DNA of 64,000 nucleotides, taken from positions 34,893,469-34,957,468 of the forward strand of contig CM043942.1 of the NCBI GenBank assembly GCA_014529385.2. Reading direction: 5' to 3'. Under the pieces are notes generated by a model. The model searched no databases. It was not told the origin of the DNA and worked only from the letters and a program-made list of their open reading frames with translations. This stretch comes from Adiantum capillus-veneris. Taxonomy: Eukaryota > Streptophyta > Polypodiopsida > Polypodiales > Pteridaceae. Positions 20,831 to 31,735 of the stretch are shown piece after piece (position 1 is the stretch's first letter; each line of letters begins with the position of its first letter). The translations under genes were made by a program, and so were the position numbers.

Positions 20831-22486
20831 TGGTGCATCCAAAGTTCGTCCGAGCTAGGAGATGGTCTATGCCAGGCAGAGGCAGCATGTGAGTGCAGTG
20901 CAAAAGGCTAGGGCAGGTACCAAAGCCCTAGGCAGCCCAAGGATAGCGGAGGTGTATGCTCGAAGTGGTTTTTCAGGCCAAAGGTGTGCTGCAAAGATCC
21001 AAGCACGCTGATGGACTGTTGTGCCCGAGATGTGGGTTTTATGTGCGAAAATGTAGTGTTCAGTGTGCTTTCGAAGCTGGTCCAAACGGCTCGTTAAACG
21101 GAGCCCCGGTGCTCTAGATATTGCAGTTTAAAGTTGAAGTGTGTACCAGATCCCCGACGGACAGGGCAGCTGGGGACAGGTGACCCGGGCTGATGTCAGT
21201 GCGTACATGTGTAGAGCTCAAGTTATGGAGAATGCTTGTCTTCTCGGATTGCGAATCGGAGCTCTGGATAGCAAGATATGGTCAGAGGAAGATTTTTCGG
21301 GGGCCAGGTCTGTGCTCACTTGACCGCATTGGAGGATGTGCAATTTGGTAGTTTTGCGGCCTCGCCAAGGTTCTCAATGGAAGTGTTTACCATGTGGAGC
21401 TAGTCGGAATCGATTGCACGTCAATCGGATGCTTGGTCGGCTAGATACAGGAAGATGAAGCTGGAAGCGTTGGATAGTGAAAGGTTGGCAGATGTTTTTT
21501 CCGGTTTTTGTGGCCTTTGATAGCGGGCTCAAAGAAGTCAAAAGCCGGCGGAAATTGTATAGAACGGAGCCAGGGATACGGGCTTGGGACATGGCTTTAC
21601 AGTCCTGGAGTGGGATCTTTTAACAGAGAATGGGAATGGGGCCAAGTGGGCACCCCAAGAGGGGGTCACAAAGGAATTTTCTTGCTTGTTCCAGGGCCTT
21701 CAAAGGCTAGGGCTCTGCGGTGCAGCCACGTGGTAGATAAATAATCCCACATGCGGGGCTTAGTGGAAAACGGCCGGACTATATGAGCATGGGCGTGTGC
21801 CCCCTTGAGAGTATGTGAAGCAAAAAGGCTCCTTGGGAGCTCGTGGCTATGGCGAGCGCGCTGGTGGCGCTGTTGTGGCCGAACGCGGCGCTGCTTGGGC
21901 GGGTTTTGGCGCAGCAGGGCGGCGCAGTGGCGCGCCCGCGTGTGAGGCAGTTGGCAATGTTAATGACGTGGCGCCCCAGCGGGGGGATGGTCCCGCGGAT
22001 TGTGGAGGTCCAAAGTTTTGAAAGGGAGAGAGGGGGCAATAGCAACATCGCTAATGCCTCCCCCCCTCAGGCGAGGGGAAAGTCCCACAACAGCAGAGCA
22101 AAGCGAGTGAGAGTGAGAGAATGTCTAAAAGAGCTCGCCATGTGTCGGAAAGAGGCCAAACATGCTAAAAATGGGTGCTCCCCCTCTATAAAGGAGTCTT
22201 TTTTATCATTTTGGGGGGCTTTTGGTCGCCTCGTGAGGCTTGGGAGCCACAGGGAAAAGAGCCAAGGGTGGTTTTTGTCTGCAGAGGGCCGAGAGGGCGC
22301 CTCCCCCTATGTATTTTGTGAAGCCGAGTGCGGCTATAGTGTTTTTTTGAGCAGGGAGTGAGTTCCCCCCCATTGAAAACAAGCGTTTCTTGTCGTGCTA
22401 TTTCCTTCCCCCCCTTCTCTTGCTCTGTTCTGTTGCATGTGATGTCGGGTGTGTGATGGCGTGTGCGCCCCCCCGATGAGTGTGTG

Positions 22487-22554
<68 letters not shown>

Positions 22555-22789
22555 TATGTGTGTAAGGGTAGGCGATGATTGCAGCCGTTTTGTGGGTGCG
22601 AGTTGATTGGTGGTCTATTTGAGTGCGTGTGCGCTGCGGTGCATCAAGTTGTATTTGATCGTATGTGCGATAGTGTGAATTCTGTGAGTCGAAGGTGCTC
22701 ACTAAGTGGATTGGGGTGCTGTGAATGCCCTGAGCTATAGAGAGGCCCTTGTGTTTGTGCCGGGCGTGTTCCCCCATTCCCCCTCTACA
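20831..22789 (+). repeat. LARD-1 3' LTR
   Basis: 1959 bases, the fuller copy. It contains the GC-rich block (about 21919-22075) missing from the 5' LTR, a TATA box at 22187-22194 and a shorter (GA)n run at 22491-22551. Confidence 0.85.
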
Positions 22790-22793
22790 ACGC

Positions 22794-23020
22794 CAAGAGC
22801 TTGGTCTTGTTCCTCTCGACCAAGGCTGCTGCCTCTTATAAGCTGCACGTGTCATGCGCTCTCATAACTATTCTCTATGAGCTATGGTTGCTTGCTGCAA
22901 GTATGAATCTCATCACAAGGCGCGGAAGGGATCCGGGAGCCCCGAGTGGGCGGCCAAGGAAAGCAGCAGAGGCGGCAAGGCTTGGGGAAGCATCGGGAGC
23001 AAGGCTTGGCACTGGACTGA

Positions 23021-23087
<67 letters not shown>

Positions 23088-24480
23088 TGTCTGAGCTCGG
23101 CCTTTTCTCTCTGTGTCTCTCTGACATATACGATGGCGTAGCCACCTGTGCGGGAGAGTGCTCCGCTAGAGGGAGGCGGAGGAGGGAGGCAGGGCCAAGT
23201 TGGTGAAGGTTACGCTCTCTGCATCACGTTGATGAAAGCGGCGTCGATTTTGTGAAGGCATGCACCATAAAGTCTACCCTGCACTTCTCACATCTAGCGT
23301 GGTGTGTCATTTTTGTCGTGCTGTGTCCCGGAGCATGCTGTTATGGGCGCATTGAATGTGTGATGCAAGGTGACTGATCAAAGGCAAAAACAGCCATGCT
23401 TTACCACATGTGGCATGCTCTATCTTGTTCGGAGCGTCGAGCTATGTGTGCATTCAAAGTCTGACGGGACTCTCAAAGGCAGAAATTGCCATGCTTTACT
23501 TTCTTGGGGCTTGCCTCAGAGGCTTGGTGGGCTTTTCCAACGCCTGGTTGTCTGCGGTAGTGACCACCTCCCTAACTATTTACTTCATGCTCAACATTTT
23601 CTCAGCGCTCCTATGAACAATGCTTTACGTAGTTGTATAAGATGAGGCATTTGCCTATGTCTCTCCATCTAAACGTGTGCAAAGATTTGTATTTTTGTGA
23701 TTGTTGTTGCTTGCTAATGGGTTCGAAGCAACTAAATGCAAGTTCCTATGCTGGTGAAGCGGAAGAGTGGTAGGTCAATAGTGGTGATTCTATTGGAGCT
23801 GATAGCATGGACTTCGAAGGGGGTGAGCTCTATTGAAGAGTTTTGTGCTTTGATAGTTTACAATTCTGTTTTGGCTGAACTATTCAAACATCTATTTTTC
23901 AAAATGTATTAGTGAACGTTATTACCGACATACTACTCGTTGTTCTTGGCATGAAATCCTTTAATGTCATTGTTACATGAAGCATTATTGGTGATCTAAC
24001 TATTCATTACGCTGTTGGTGTACTGCCTTGGTGTTCAATCTGTGCGCTTTGCACTCATCGACTTTTGTTGCAAGAAAGCGAGCAACTGCTGATTGGCTTG
24101 ACATGCTGCTTGATGTTCGTCATGTTCTCTTGCCTTTAACAAAAGCCTTGCTCACTAACTATGAGGTTGATGTAGCTGCATGCTCTCTTGTCCATATAAC
24201 AGCTTTGTTAAATGCGCTAGCTTTTGGCAACTCATATGTCAAGGCTTGGCACATTTAAAGTACTATCAGCTTCCTTGAGTCCGTTCATGTAATCTCTTAC
24301 CAGATTTGGCATATAGTAATTGATCATGGTGTGCAGTAGGGCTGAGCATGTTCTTCCTCCTCAAATTGATTGAGATATAGCATAGTAAGCTTGTTTGATG
24401 GAAAAATGGGAGTCTCAATTCTCCACCAAAAAACCCTCATCCATGAATTGAGATATTGCATGTAGCCGATTCGTCAGGAT
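22794..24480. other. No gene identified
   Basis: A (CT)n tract lies at 23026-23084. Short open frames at 23410-23616 (hydrophobic, 68 residues) and 24028-24258 (Leu/Ala-rich, 76 residues) have no recognisable domain and may be remnants. Nothing else is supported. Confidence 0.5.
23026..23084. repeat. (CT)n microsatellite
   Basis: About 29 CT units. Confidence 0.95.
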
Positions 24481-24499
24481 CTGCTCAAACTCGGACTCC

Positions 24500-24937
24500 C
24501 CTCTTACTAGCCTCAAGCAATTACACCTTCTTGCCAGGCAGTTGAGCAACTTGCAGCACACCCCTCTTTTGAAGCCCACAAAGAAGAGGACTTGCTACAG
24601 GGTAGGCTTGCTTTCAATGAAAGTTGGGGACACTGTTTCCATACATCCAAAGGTATTTAGGGGAGGGTTGGAGGTAAGTACAAAAGAGCATTACACAAAG
24701 CTTGTGAGGCCAGCATATGTGGTGTTGGTGGATGCATTCCGACGAGCGGAGATCGGGATAAGGCAGGTTCCGGCAAGGACGCCCTTTCAAACATGCTACA
24801 ACGCGATAGGGTTGGGGTCGCCGAGGGTGGGGTCGGTTGTGAATCTGATAAGCTTTGTGTTTGGAGATGAGAAGGGCACAACAGTTGAGTGGCCCATGTA
24901 TGGGACCAACTCCATGGTGTTTGTGAGTGAGGGCTGA
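24500..24937 (+). pseudogene. C-terminal fragment of an EDGP/TAXI-type protein
   Basis: The plus-strand frame carries, in family order, LQHTPLLKP, a YRVGLLSMKVGDTVSI strand, STKEHYTKLVRPAYVVLVDAF, a VPARTPFQTCYNA segment, GSPRVGSVVNLISFVFG and YGTNSMVFV. This is the pattern of the C-terminal half (TAXI_C) of plant pepsin-like proteins such as carrot EDGP, the glucanase inhibitor GIP and wheat xylanase inhibitor, which are secreted and often catalytically dead. The usual start, signal peptide and N-terminal half are absent upstream, and a stop at 24935 removes the last conserved strands. A matching N-terminal fragment lies 0.8 kb away on the other strand, so the gene seems broken and partly inverted. 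Family assignment is from memory of the motif pattern. Confidence 0.6.
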
Positions 24938-25070
24938 GCCTCCAAAATCGACGGTTGCAAAATTGCACGCTTTCTCCACAAGTCGCCTATGGCCTTTACA
25001 ATCATTAACTTGCCATGTGGCACTAATCCGCAAGCTTTATTCAATGGTCTAGAGATGCACCCAAAATCCA

Positions 25071-25699
25071 ACCCTTTACTAAGGACTACTTATGTAGTCC
25101 AATAATGGGGAACTTTATTCATACTGAGAAGGTGTGTAAATTCGGTCAAAGTTTATAAATATCATTTGTATTCAACTAGCAATGCCACTACGCCTTTGGT
25201 TCTTGCATTTCTTTCACAATTTCACAAATGTACTCCTACATCTCTAGCAATGCCATGCTCATACAATTGTATACGAGTGGTGTTCAATTTTTCATGCGTG
25301 TTTCTTGGAGAGGAGAATTCCCATAACTAGTACCCAAAGGGTGAAGGTCATTCAATTTTCATTGCAACACAGGTGTCCCTAAGGGCTCAAAAGTCTAGTG
25401 AATAGAATGTTATTCTCAAAAGCTGCATTTTTCATGCGTGTTTCTTGAAGAGGAGAATTCCCATAACTAGTACCCAAAGGGTGAAGGTCATTCAATTTTC
25501 ATTGTAAGCTAAGGGCTCAAAAGTCTGCTGAATAGAATGCTATTCTCAAAAGCTGCATTTACTGTTTGGCATGCTTGAAAAAGACTTTAGAGAACAAAAT
25601 ATTAAACATTTTATTCATAGGAGTTTTATCCTATGATGTGAGGTCAATGTTCGAGAAAGGTGTGTCTGAGCTTAGCCGTGCGCCCCTTGAAAAGCAAGA
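25071..25699. other. Gene-free spacer with tandem duplication
   Basis: The stretch lies between the two TAXI-type fragments. Only the duplication at 25291-25560 is evident. Confidence 0.6.
25291..25560. repeat. ~135-bp tandem duplication
   Basis: Copies 25291-25430 and 25431-25560 start TTCATGCGTGTTTCTTG and end AAAGCTGCATTT. The second lacks about 10 bases (ACACAGGTGT region). Confidence 0.9.
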
Positions 25700-26095
25700 T
25701 TAGTCAGTTGCAAAAGATGATAAAGAGAAAAATAAATCGATAAAATCAGTGACATTGAAGGTGAAGCTATCTGTCACCAGCTGCATATGTTTGGCGATAG
25801 GAAAGCCAACAAAGACCGGAGATCCGCCTTGAATGATGGCTTGAAAAGTGGTTGGGCTTGGGGGGACGAAGGGTCGAGCGGCGTCAGAGATGGGGTCTTC
25901 GTTGCATTGGACCCATATGGAATTCTGGGCTATGTCAAGCAAGAGCAGCTTGGACTAAGGGGGAGTGTCGATGTGGAGCTGGGCCACATAGTTGCTTGCC
26001 GTGTCATGCCAAACCTCTGCTAGGAGTCCATGCTCTGCAGCAGCAACAACGCTTGCAGCAATACAATATACAAGGATAGCTAGCACAAACCTCAT
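25700..26095 (-). pseudogene. N-terminal fragment of a TAXI-type secreted protein
   Basis: From ATG at 26095 (minus) the frame gives a signal peptide (MRFVLAILVYCIAASVVAAA), then a TAXI_N-like strand pair: SNYVAQLHIDTPP, LLLLDIAQNSIWVQCNED and AARPFVPPSP. In the family this is the (L/V)xLD-G---W-xC region. Here the catalytic Asp-Thr-Gly position reads DIAQ, so the protein would not be a protease. One TAG (25955-25957) interrupts the frame where glutamine fits (TPP-stop-SKL), and the frame ends at 25700 before the middle of the domain. The leader and upstream region are duplicated (26081-26292). It is probably the other part of the gene whose C-terminus is at 24500-24937. Confidence 0.5.
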
Positions 26096-26292
26096 TTTGA
26101 GCTAATCTAGAGTCTTTTTGATAAATACGTTGGATCATGATAACTCATGAGTTTTGTAGTCATCAAGAGCTCGAGGAAGCAGAATCTAGCACAAACCTCA
26201 TTTTGAGCTAATCTAGAGTCTTTTTGATAAATACGTTGGATCATGATAACTCATGAGTTTTGTAGTCATCAAGAGCTCGAGGAAGCAAAATG
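26081..26292. repeat. 106-bp tandem duplication at the fragment's start codon
   Basis: Copies 26081-26186 and 26187-26292 start TAGCACAAACCTCATTTTGA. The duplication includes the initiator ATG and about 90 bases upstream of the minus-strand TAXI-type fragment. Confidence 0.9.
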
Positions 26293-27125
26293 TATTCACA
26301 TGTCTGTGTCTATTTACTAAATTTATCAAGATCATAAGGTTCAGCATTATGGTGTGCCACTGGTGTGCAGCTACATCATGACTTATGATATTTGTAAAGT
26401 TTGTCAAGCTACTCAAAGTTGGCATTCAAACCATATTTTCTATTATGCAAACTTCAAAGGGCTCAAAAATAGTGGCCTTGGCATCAATATTCTCACTTCA
26501 GGGCTATGGGAGGTGATGCATGGCATCGGTGGGGAGAAAAGGTCCACTTTGTCTTCTCTAGATTGGAGCAAAGCTGTTGATACAATTCAGATGAAGGGTT
26601 CTAAGCCACTTACACAATGAGGGCTTGTATATAGATTTCTATGACAAATGAGATAGTGTGCAATTTCAATATTTATACTGCAGGCCTCGTGATTTTATCA
26701 CTTTTTTTCCTCTTGTTTCTTTTTAGCCATACTACTGGGTAACCCTACTGGGTGTTCTTTAAGTAAAACCAATTTTTAAGTGAGGAGATTCCCTCGATGA
26801 GGCTCGGCTTGGCTTAAAGGTCAAAAATTGCAATAGAAGGCTCTGAGTCACTACGCTCTGCGCATCTACGACTGCCCACCTAGGCTACTGTCCTCTGCGC
26901 CTATCTCGCCTGCTAGATGCATTGCAAATGCTCTGCCAGGCATGAACTATGCAATGCCTGTGGGGTCTCACCTCTACAACACCGCTTGCAAGCGCAACCT
27001 CCTTTTTCTAGATCTTCCTTCCCACCCTAACCTCGCCCTTTTACCTCCATGGCAACCGGGGAGAGAGAGAGACTCTGGTCGCCTGCTTGCGCATTATGTC
27101 CGCCTCAGTGGCATGCTTCAACGCA

Positions 27126-27152
27126 CGAGAGAGAGAGAGAGAGAGAGAGAGA
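27126..27152. repeat. (GA)n microsatellite
   Basis: About 13 GA units. Confidence 0.95.
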
Positions 27153-27285
27153 CGGCATGCCAAGCCACGTGCACAAGAATGACAATCCTTCTCCCACCCT
27201 TCCCTTTTCCCCTCGATCTCTCACCCTTCCTTTTTCCACCTTCCAAGAATGAGCCAATTTATGATTTTCCCCCAACAGGTACCAC

Positions 27286-27305
27286 CTACTCACAACGGTG
27301 AGTAG
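27286..27305. repeat. LINE-tail-type hairpin (tentative)
   Basis: CTACTCAC, loop AACG, GTGAGTAG, followed by an A/T-rich run. It resembles the hairpin at the end of the LINEs further right. Confidence 0.4.
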
Positions 27306-27581
27306 AGAGCATAAATTAGCATAATAAAAACAAAATTTACATCACTTTTATGCTAGAACAGAGCCATGGTTGACATACAAAGATTGAAGACACATTGAGT
27401 CGCTCATATTAGTCCATATTATGGGGCTTTTTACAAGAAGTCCATAACCATTACAACATAGTTTGAAGCAACAATCCCACTCCCCTAAGGATACACAAGA
27501 CAAAACCATGGAGCCATACAAACACAGACCCAAAAGCCACTAACATCAACTAGAAACAAACCAGCAGAAATACAGATCAAT

Positions 27582-27801
27582 ACCTTCATTCACTAGGCGT
27601 AATATATGAACCCAAGAAACTGGGCTATTGGATTGAGCCAAATACCTTCGAAGCATGAAGGACCAGTGTCCAAGGCTACCCCTCCTTCGGCACCTTCATT
27701 CACCAGGCGTAATATATGAACCCAAGAAACTAGGCTATTGGATTGAGCTAAACACCTTCAAAGCATGAAGGACCAGTGTCCAAGGCTACCCCTCCTTCGG
27801 C
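27582..27801. repeat. 110-bp tandem duplication
   Basis: Copies 27582-27691 and 27692-27801 start ACCTTCATTCAC, and a third copy begins at 27802. The unit plus the following ~100 bases is related to 41790-42060. Confidence 0.85.
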
Positions 27802-27952
27802 ACCTTCACTCCCAACACAACAAACGAAGAGGGCCATCATTTTTGTTGTTTGCAAGGCTCGGAGAGGTGGCCTTTGCCAACTCCAAAAATGGGGATTTTG
27901 GGGGTTGGGGGGGGGTGGGGGGACGGGGAGGATGCTTAAGATTGTTTGGCAG

Positions 27953-30900
27953 ATTGTGCGAAAAGTGGGCAATGATTGACTTATGGGATGTTGGCCCATG
28001 GAACAGCACGCTTGGGTTCACCTACACAAGCCTTCAGTACGCCTGCACTGCCTCCAGACTGGACAGATGCTATTGCTCGCGCCAAGTTGACTGGATAGCG
28101 ACGTTGATGGAAATGAAGGTAGTCCCAACAACAATCCTCTCATATCACATTCCTCTACACATACAATTTAAGAAGAATAAAGAGGAGGAGCAGGCCCCAA
28201 GAGGTTAAAAAAAACTGTTGGTAACAGGGGCACACCTATTCAAAGACCCTATTTTTAGGAATCTAGCCAAGAAAGCACTGGGTAAGCTAAAAAAAGATGT
28301 TGACCTCAACAAACACAATGTGTGGGACCTCTTTTCTCGGAGCATCTAGAAAGCAATCAAAACCTCGGGCCCCCCAATCAAGAAAGCTAGGGAGGATCAC
28401 CTTGGGCATCTTTTAGCGGAGGTACAATTGCTTACCGCTATAAAAGCCAATGGCCATGCTATTGAGGTCGAACACAAACGATGGCTTGAAGCCAAATTGA
28501 ATCTCGCTAATGAGCAGTTAGAAGATATCAAAAAGGCTAGACTTCTCTCTAGGGAGATTTATTTGCAACCGGAAGCCTCCAATCAAGCTCAGTTTTTTAG
28601 GGCTTTAAAAATCAAGAAGAACCGGGGCCACGTCCGCTCGCTCGATGATGAGAAAGGGACAGTAGTTCATAACCAGGATGAAATGGCTAGTATGATGCTA
28701 AGCTATCTCAGTCAAATCATCCGATGGCCGGAGACCCAGTCCCAAGAAGTGGAAGAAGCTAGAGGGACCTTACTTCATTGTGTTAAAAAGGAAATTCCCC
28801 ACTCAGAAGCTAATAACTTGGAACGGGATTTTCCGAAGACGAATGTTTACTAGCATTGCAAGCCCTTGGCAAGGAAAAGTCCCCTGGTTGGGATGGGATG
28901 ACGGTGGAATTCTATACATAATTTTGGGATGATTTCAAGGCCCCAATCACAAGTTTGGCCAATAAAGCCATGGTCGAAGGGTTGTTGGAGACAAGTGTGA
29001 AGAGAGGGCTTATCAAGCCCATCCCAAAACAGATCTGCTGCCCTAAATTGAAACATTGGCGCCCTATAACGATGATGTCGGTGGCCTACAAAATTATAGC
29101 TAAAGCAATGGCCCTCAGACTAGTCCCCCTTACTAACCAAGATCATCTCCCCCCATCAACATGGTTTCATTAAAGGAAGGTCCATCTACGATAACATCTT
29201 GGCAACAATGGTGGGCATAGAATACGCAACTGTCACAAAGCAGGAGTGCATTTTGCTGCAGTTGGACCTGGACAAGGCCTATGACAGAATAACATGGACA
29301 TATATAGAATCCATAATGGAAGCTCTAGGCTTTGGGCCGCGCCTCTGTTGGCTGGTTCATGTAATGGGGACTGCAAGCCAGTCAGAGCTCCTATTCAACG
29401 ATAGAATTGTGGGCTCTTTTGAGGTCAAAAGGTCCATTAAATAGGGATGCACTCTTGCCCCCTTGCTTTTCGCCATAGGATCATATCCTCTAATCACGAC
29501 GCTCGAAGATAGTGCTAAACGAGGGGAGGTGCAAGGCCTTGTTTTACCAGGAAATAGACAACTCCTGGCAAAACTTTTTGCAGATGATTCTCTCCTCTTC
29601 TTGAAGGCATGCCCCCAGGTCATCAGAAAAGCTATGGAGATTGTACAAATGTTCTCGGTAGCTTCGGGGTCCCAATGTAATATAGAGAAGTCAAGGATGA
29701 TTTCCCTATCGGAAAATGACTCATTTGACCCTTCTGTCTGGTCAGGGGAGATTGTCACAAAAGGAAATATCTTCAGACATCTGGGAGCCCCCTTGGGGGT
29801 GGATGTAACTCACAAGCAAAGATTTGAGTGGGTGCTTGAAAAAATCAAAACAAAAATGAGTAGGTGGGAGTATGCTCTTCTCCCATTCCCAAGTCGGATA
29901 AAAGTGATGAATGCCTTTATGATCCCTTATACTGCCTTCACTATCCCGCTTCTCAAGATGGCTAAGTGTCACTGGAAAGAGTTCTTAAAACCAGTAAAAA
30001 CATTTTTATGGAAAAATAACACGAAATCGTCCAGCCATGGCAATGGGCCCGTTGGGAATCGGTTGCTCGGCCGGGGAATCAAGGAGGCCTTGGGATTCTT
30101 GACCCTGTTACCCATTAGAGGCTTGTTGCGCCAAATTTGTTGTTTCCTTGGCTAAACAGGATCAAGTTTGGGCAGTCATGATCAGAGATATGATAGAAGC
30201 AGCTAAACTTGGCTCGAAGGGAGGAAAGTGGAGAGGGGTGGAGGTTCATGACAAACTGCTTGCCCCGGAATGGTCTACCTTAAGACTGGGGGGCAGCTCA
30301 GGAGAATTGGTAAGAAAATGCAATAGAGTAGGAGGAGTCTTAAAGTGGGGGGAAGAAGCCAGATACTTCAAGAACTCCATACTGTATTGGTCCCCCTGGC
30401 TCTCCAAAGTTGTAGATCCTCCACAAACTCCCTATTGGATTGAGACAGCTAGGAAGCTGAATAATAAGGGTCTGATCCAACTTGAGCACTTCTGGGACAG
30501 TGTCAACAAGAGTTGGAAAACTATTGATCTTATGATTTCCCAGTACCAACTCAATAGATTGGAGGTCTTCCTTGTCCACAAAGTGATGAAAGAACTTGAC
30601 AATCTAGTGATGCCAATCTGTGATTCGGAGTTGGATTGGAATGCCTCAAATGGCTCGGAAGAAGTCTCTTGTGGAAACCCCATACTAAAATCATTTATCA
30701 GACAATGATGCAAAAGAAGAATTGGTCTAGCCCCCTTAACAAGCTATGGAAAAAGCAATGGCCGGAGGAAAGGTGGGAGCATGTAATGGAGAACATATGG
30801 AAGCCAAAGGTTCCACACTACATGAAGGTTTTCTTATGGAAGGTTATTTGGGGTGCTCTACCGACGGGGGTGAAGATTCAGGAGAGAGGGATTGGGTCAG

Positions 30901-31322
30901 ATTGATGCTTGGGGTGCAGGTTAGCTAGTGAAGATCTGGCCCACCTATTCATGGACTGCCCAGCTATAAAAGGCCTCACAAGGAAAGCATGCAAGTGGGT
31001 CCAGAGAACATGGAAAATTAGTTTTTTCAAGACTGACCTATGCCTTGGAGGTAAAAATTCAAGTAGTCCTGCACTCCTTGTCAGCACTCAGATCGTCAGA
31101 TACTTCTTCTTTCATAATGTATGGCAAACAAGGAACCGCCGTGTTTTTAAAGGGGGATTTGAGGTGGCAAGCTTCGCAAAAATTATACAGGAAAGCAAAG
31201 TGCTAATATGGGCACTCGGACGCAAGCATCACTCGGAGGATTGGTCTAGGACTACTTGTGCCTTGTTGTCAGAGCTGATGGAATGCCTGGGATGGGGGCA
31301 AATCTTGGCCATCGGTAATTAA
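27953..31322 (+). pseudogene. LINE ORF2 (partial EN, RT, C-terminal domain)
   Basis: Endonuclease end: FTYTSLQYA, SRLDRCY, then a damaged SDH motif (LSYHIP). Linker: GAHLFKDPIFRN and AKLNLANEQLEDIKKARLLSRE. RT: GKEKSPGWDGMT region, LIKPIPKQICC, LKHWRPITMMS, GFIKGRSIYDN, LDLDKAYDRITW, SIK-stop-GCTLAP, catalytic FADDSLLF. C-terminus: WGALPTG then CRLASEDLAHLFMDC (zf-RVT-like) and FFHNVWQTRNRRVF, ending at 31322. Stops include TAG at 28347-28349 and 29442-29444, where the minus-strand relative has CAG at both places, and TAA near 28206 and 28918. Several frame changes are present. It is not functional. Confidence 0.88.
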
Positions 31323-31494
31323 AAAGATCTCTGATTTTTGACAAGAGTATGGACCTTGGGTATCAAGGATGTGGAGGCGGGGTGGTAGAGGTGGCTGCCC
31401 TAATAGCCGTTGTAATTATGATCCCTGGATGTTGTCATGGCTTAACATGAGCATGACAAAACCTTGTAATTTTTTGGGCTGCTCAATATAATCC

Positions 31495-31510
31495 ACTCAC
31501 AATTGTGAGT
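31495..31510 (+). other. LINE 3'-terminal hairpin
   Basis: ACTCAC-AATT-GTGAGT, 25 bases before the A-rich tail. The context TTTTTTGGGCTGCTCAATATAATCC is shared with the next LINE copy. Confidence 0.7.
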
Positions 31511-31735
31511 TTTGTTATAAATAAATAAAAAAATTGTTTGGCAGTTGAACACCTATCGTTATCCTTGTGCTAGGATCACAATCCATCTTTGCAAAGGGTA
31601 ACTTGAAGCGACTGTGCTGGCCACGATCCTTTGGGGTTGGTAGTTTTTTTTATGGGGTATTTAAATAGGGTCATGTCTCACCTCAACTAGCCGTGGTGAT
31701 CTGGGGGGTGGGTGTGCACCTAATCCCTTTCTAGC

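Larger units (their letters stand above)
16898..22789 (+). mobile_element. LARD-1: gag-only LTR element with long LTRs
   Basis: Long direct repeats at 16898-18720 and 20831-22789 start TGGTGCA and end CTCTCCA or CTCTACA. ACGC flanks both outer ends (16894-16897 and 22790-22793), a short target duplication. Between them lie a possible PBS, one long gag-like frame and a G-rich tract (GAGGGGGTGGG, about 20814-20824) that could be the polypurine tract. There is no protease, RT, RNase H or integrase, so movement would need a partner element. Total length is 5.9 kb. The LTRs differ by scattered changes and one 157-base deletion in the left copy. Confidence 0.85.
26293..27581. other. No gene seen
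   Basis: Contains a (GA)n run at 27126-27152 and a hairpin at 27286-27305. There is no coding evidence. Confidence 0.5.
27950..31535 (+). mobile_element. L1-like LINE, 5'-truncated, with 3' end
   Basis: Starts inside the endonuclease (CEKWAMIDLWDVGPW), runs through RT and the C-terminal zinc motif to a 3' UTR, and ends at ATAAATAAATAAAAAAA. This is the usual shape of a 5'-truncated LINE insertion. It is the same family as the copy at 8096-11350, and comparison of the two dates individual mutations. Confidence 0.9.

Noticed and set aside
23410-23616. 68-residue hydrophobic frame
   Set aside because: No start context, no neighbouring exons and no family recognised; membrane-like composition alone is not enough.
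24614-25033. 139-residue minus-strand frame
   Set aside because: Antisense to the TAXI-type C-terminal fragment, which has the better family pattern.
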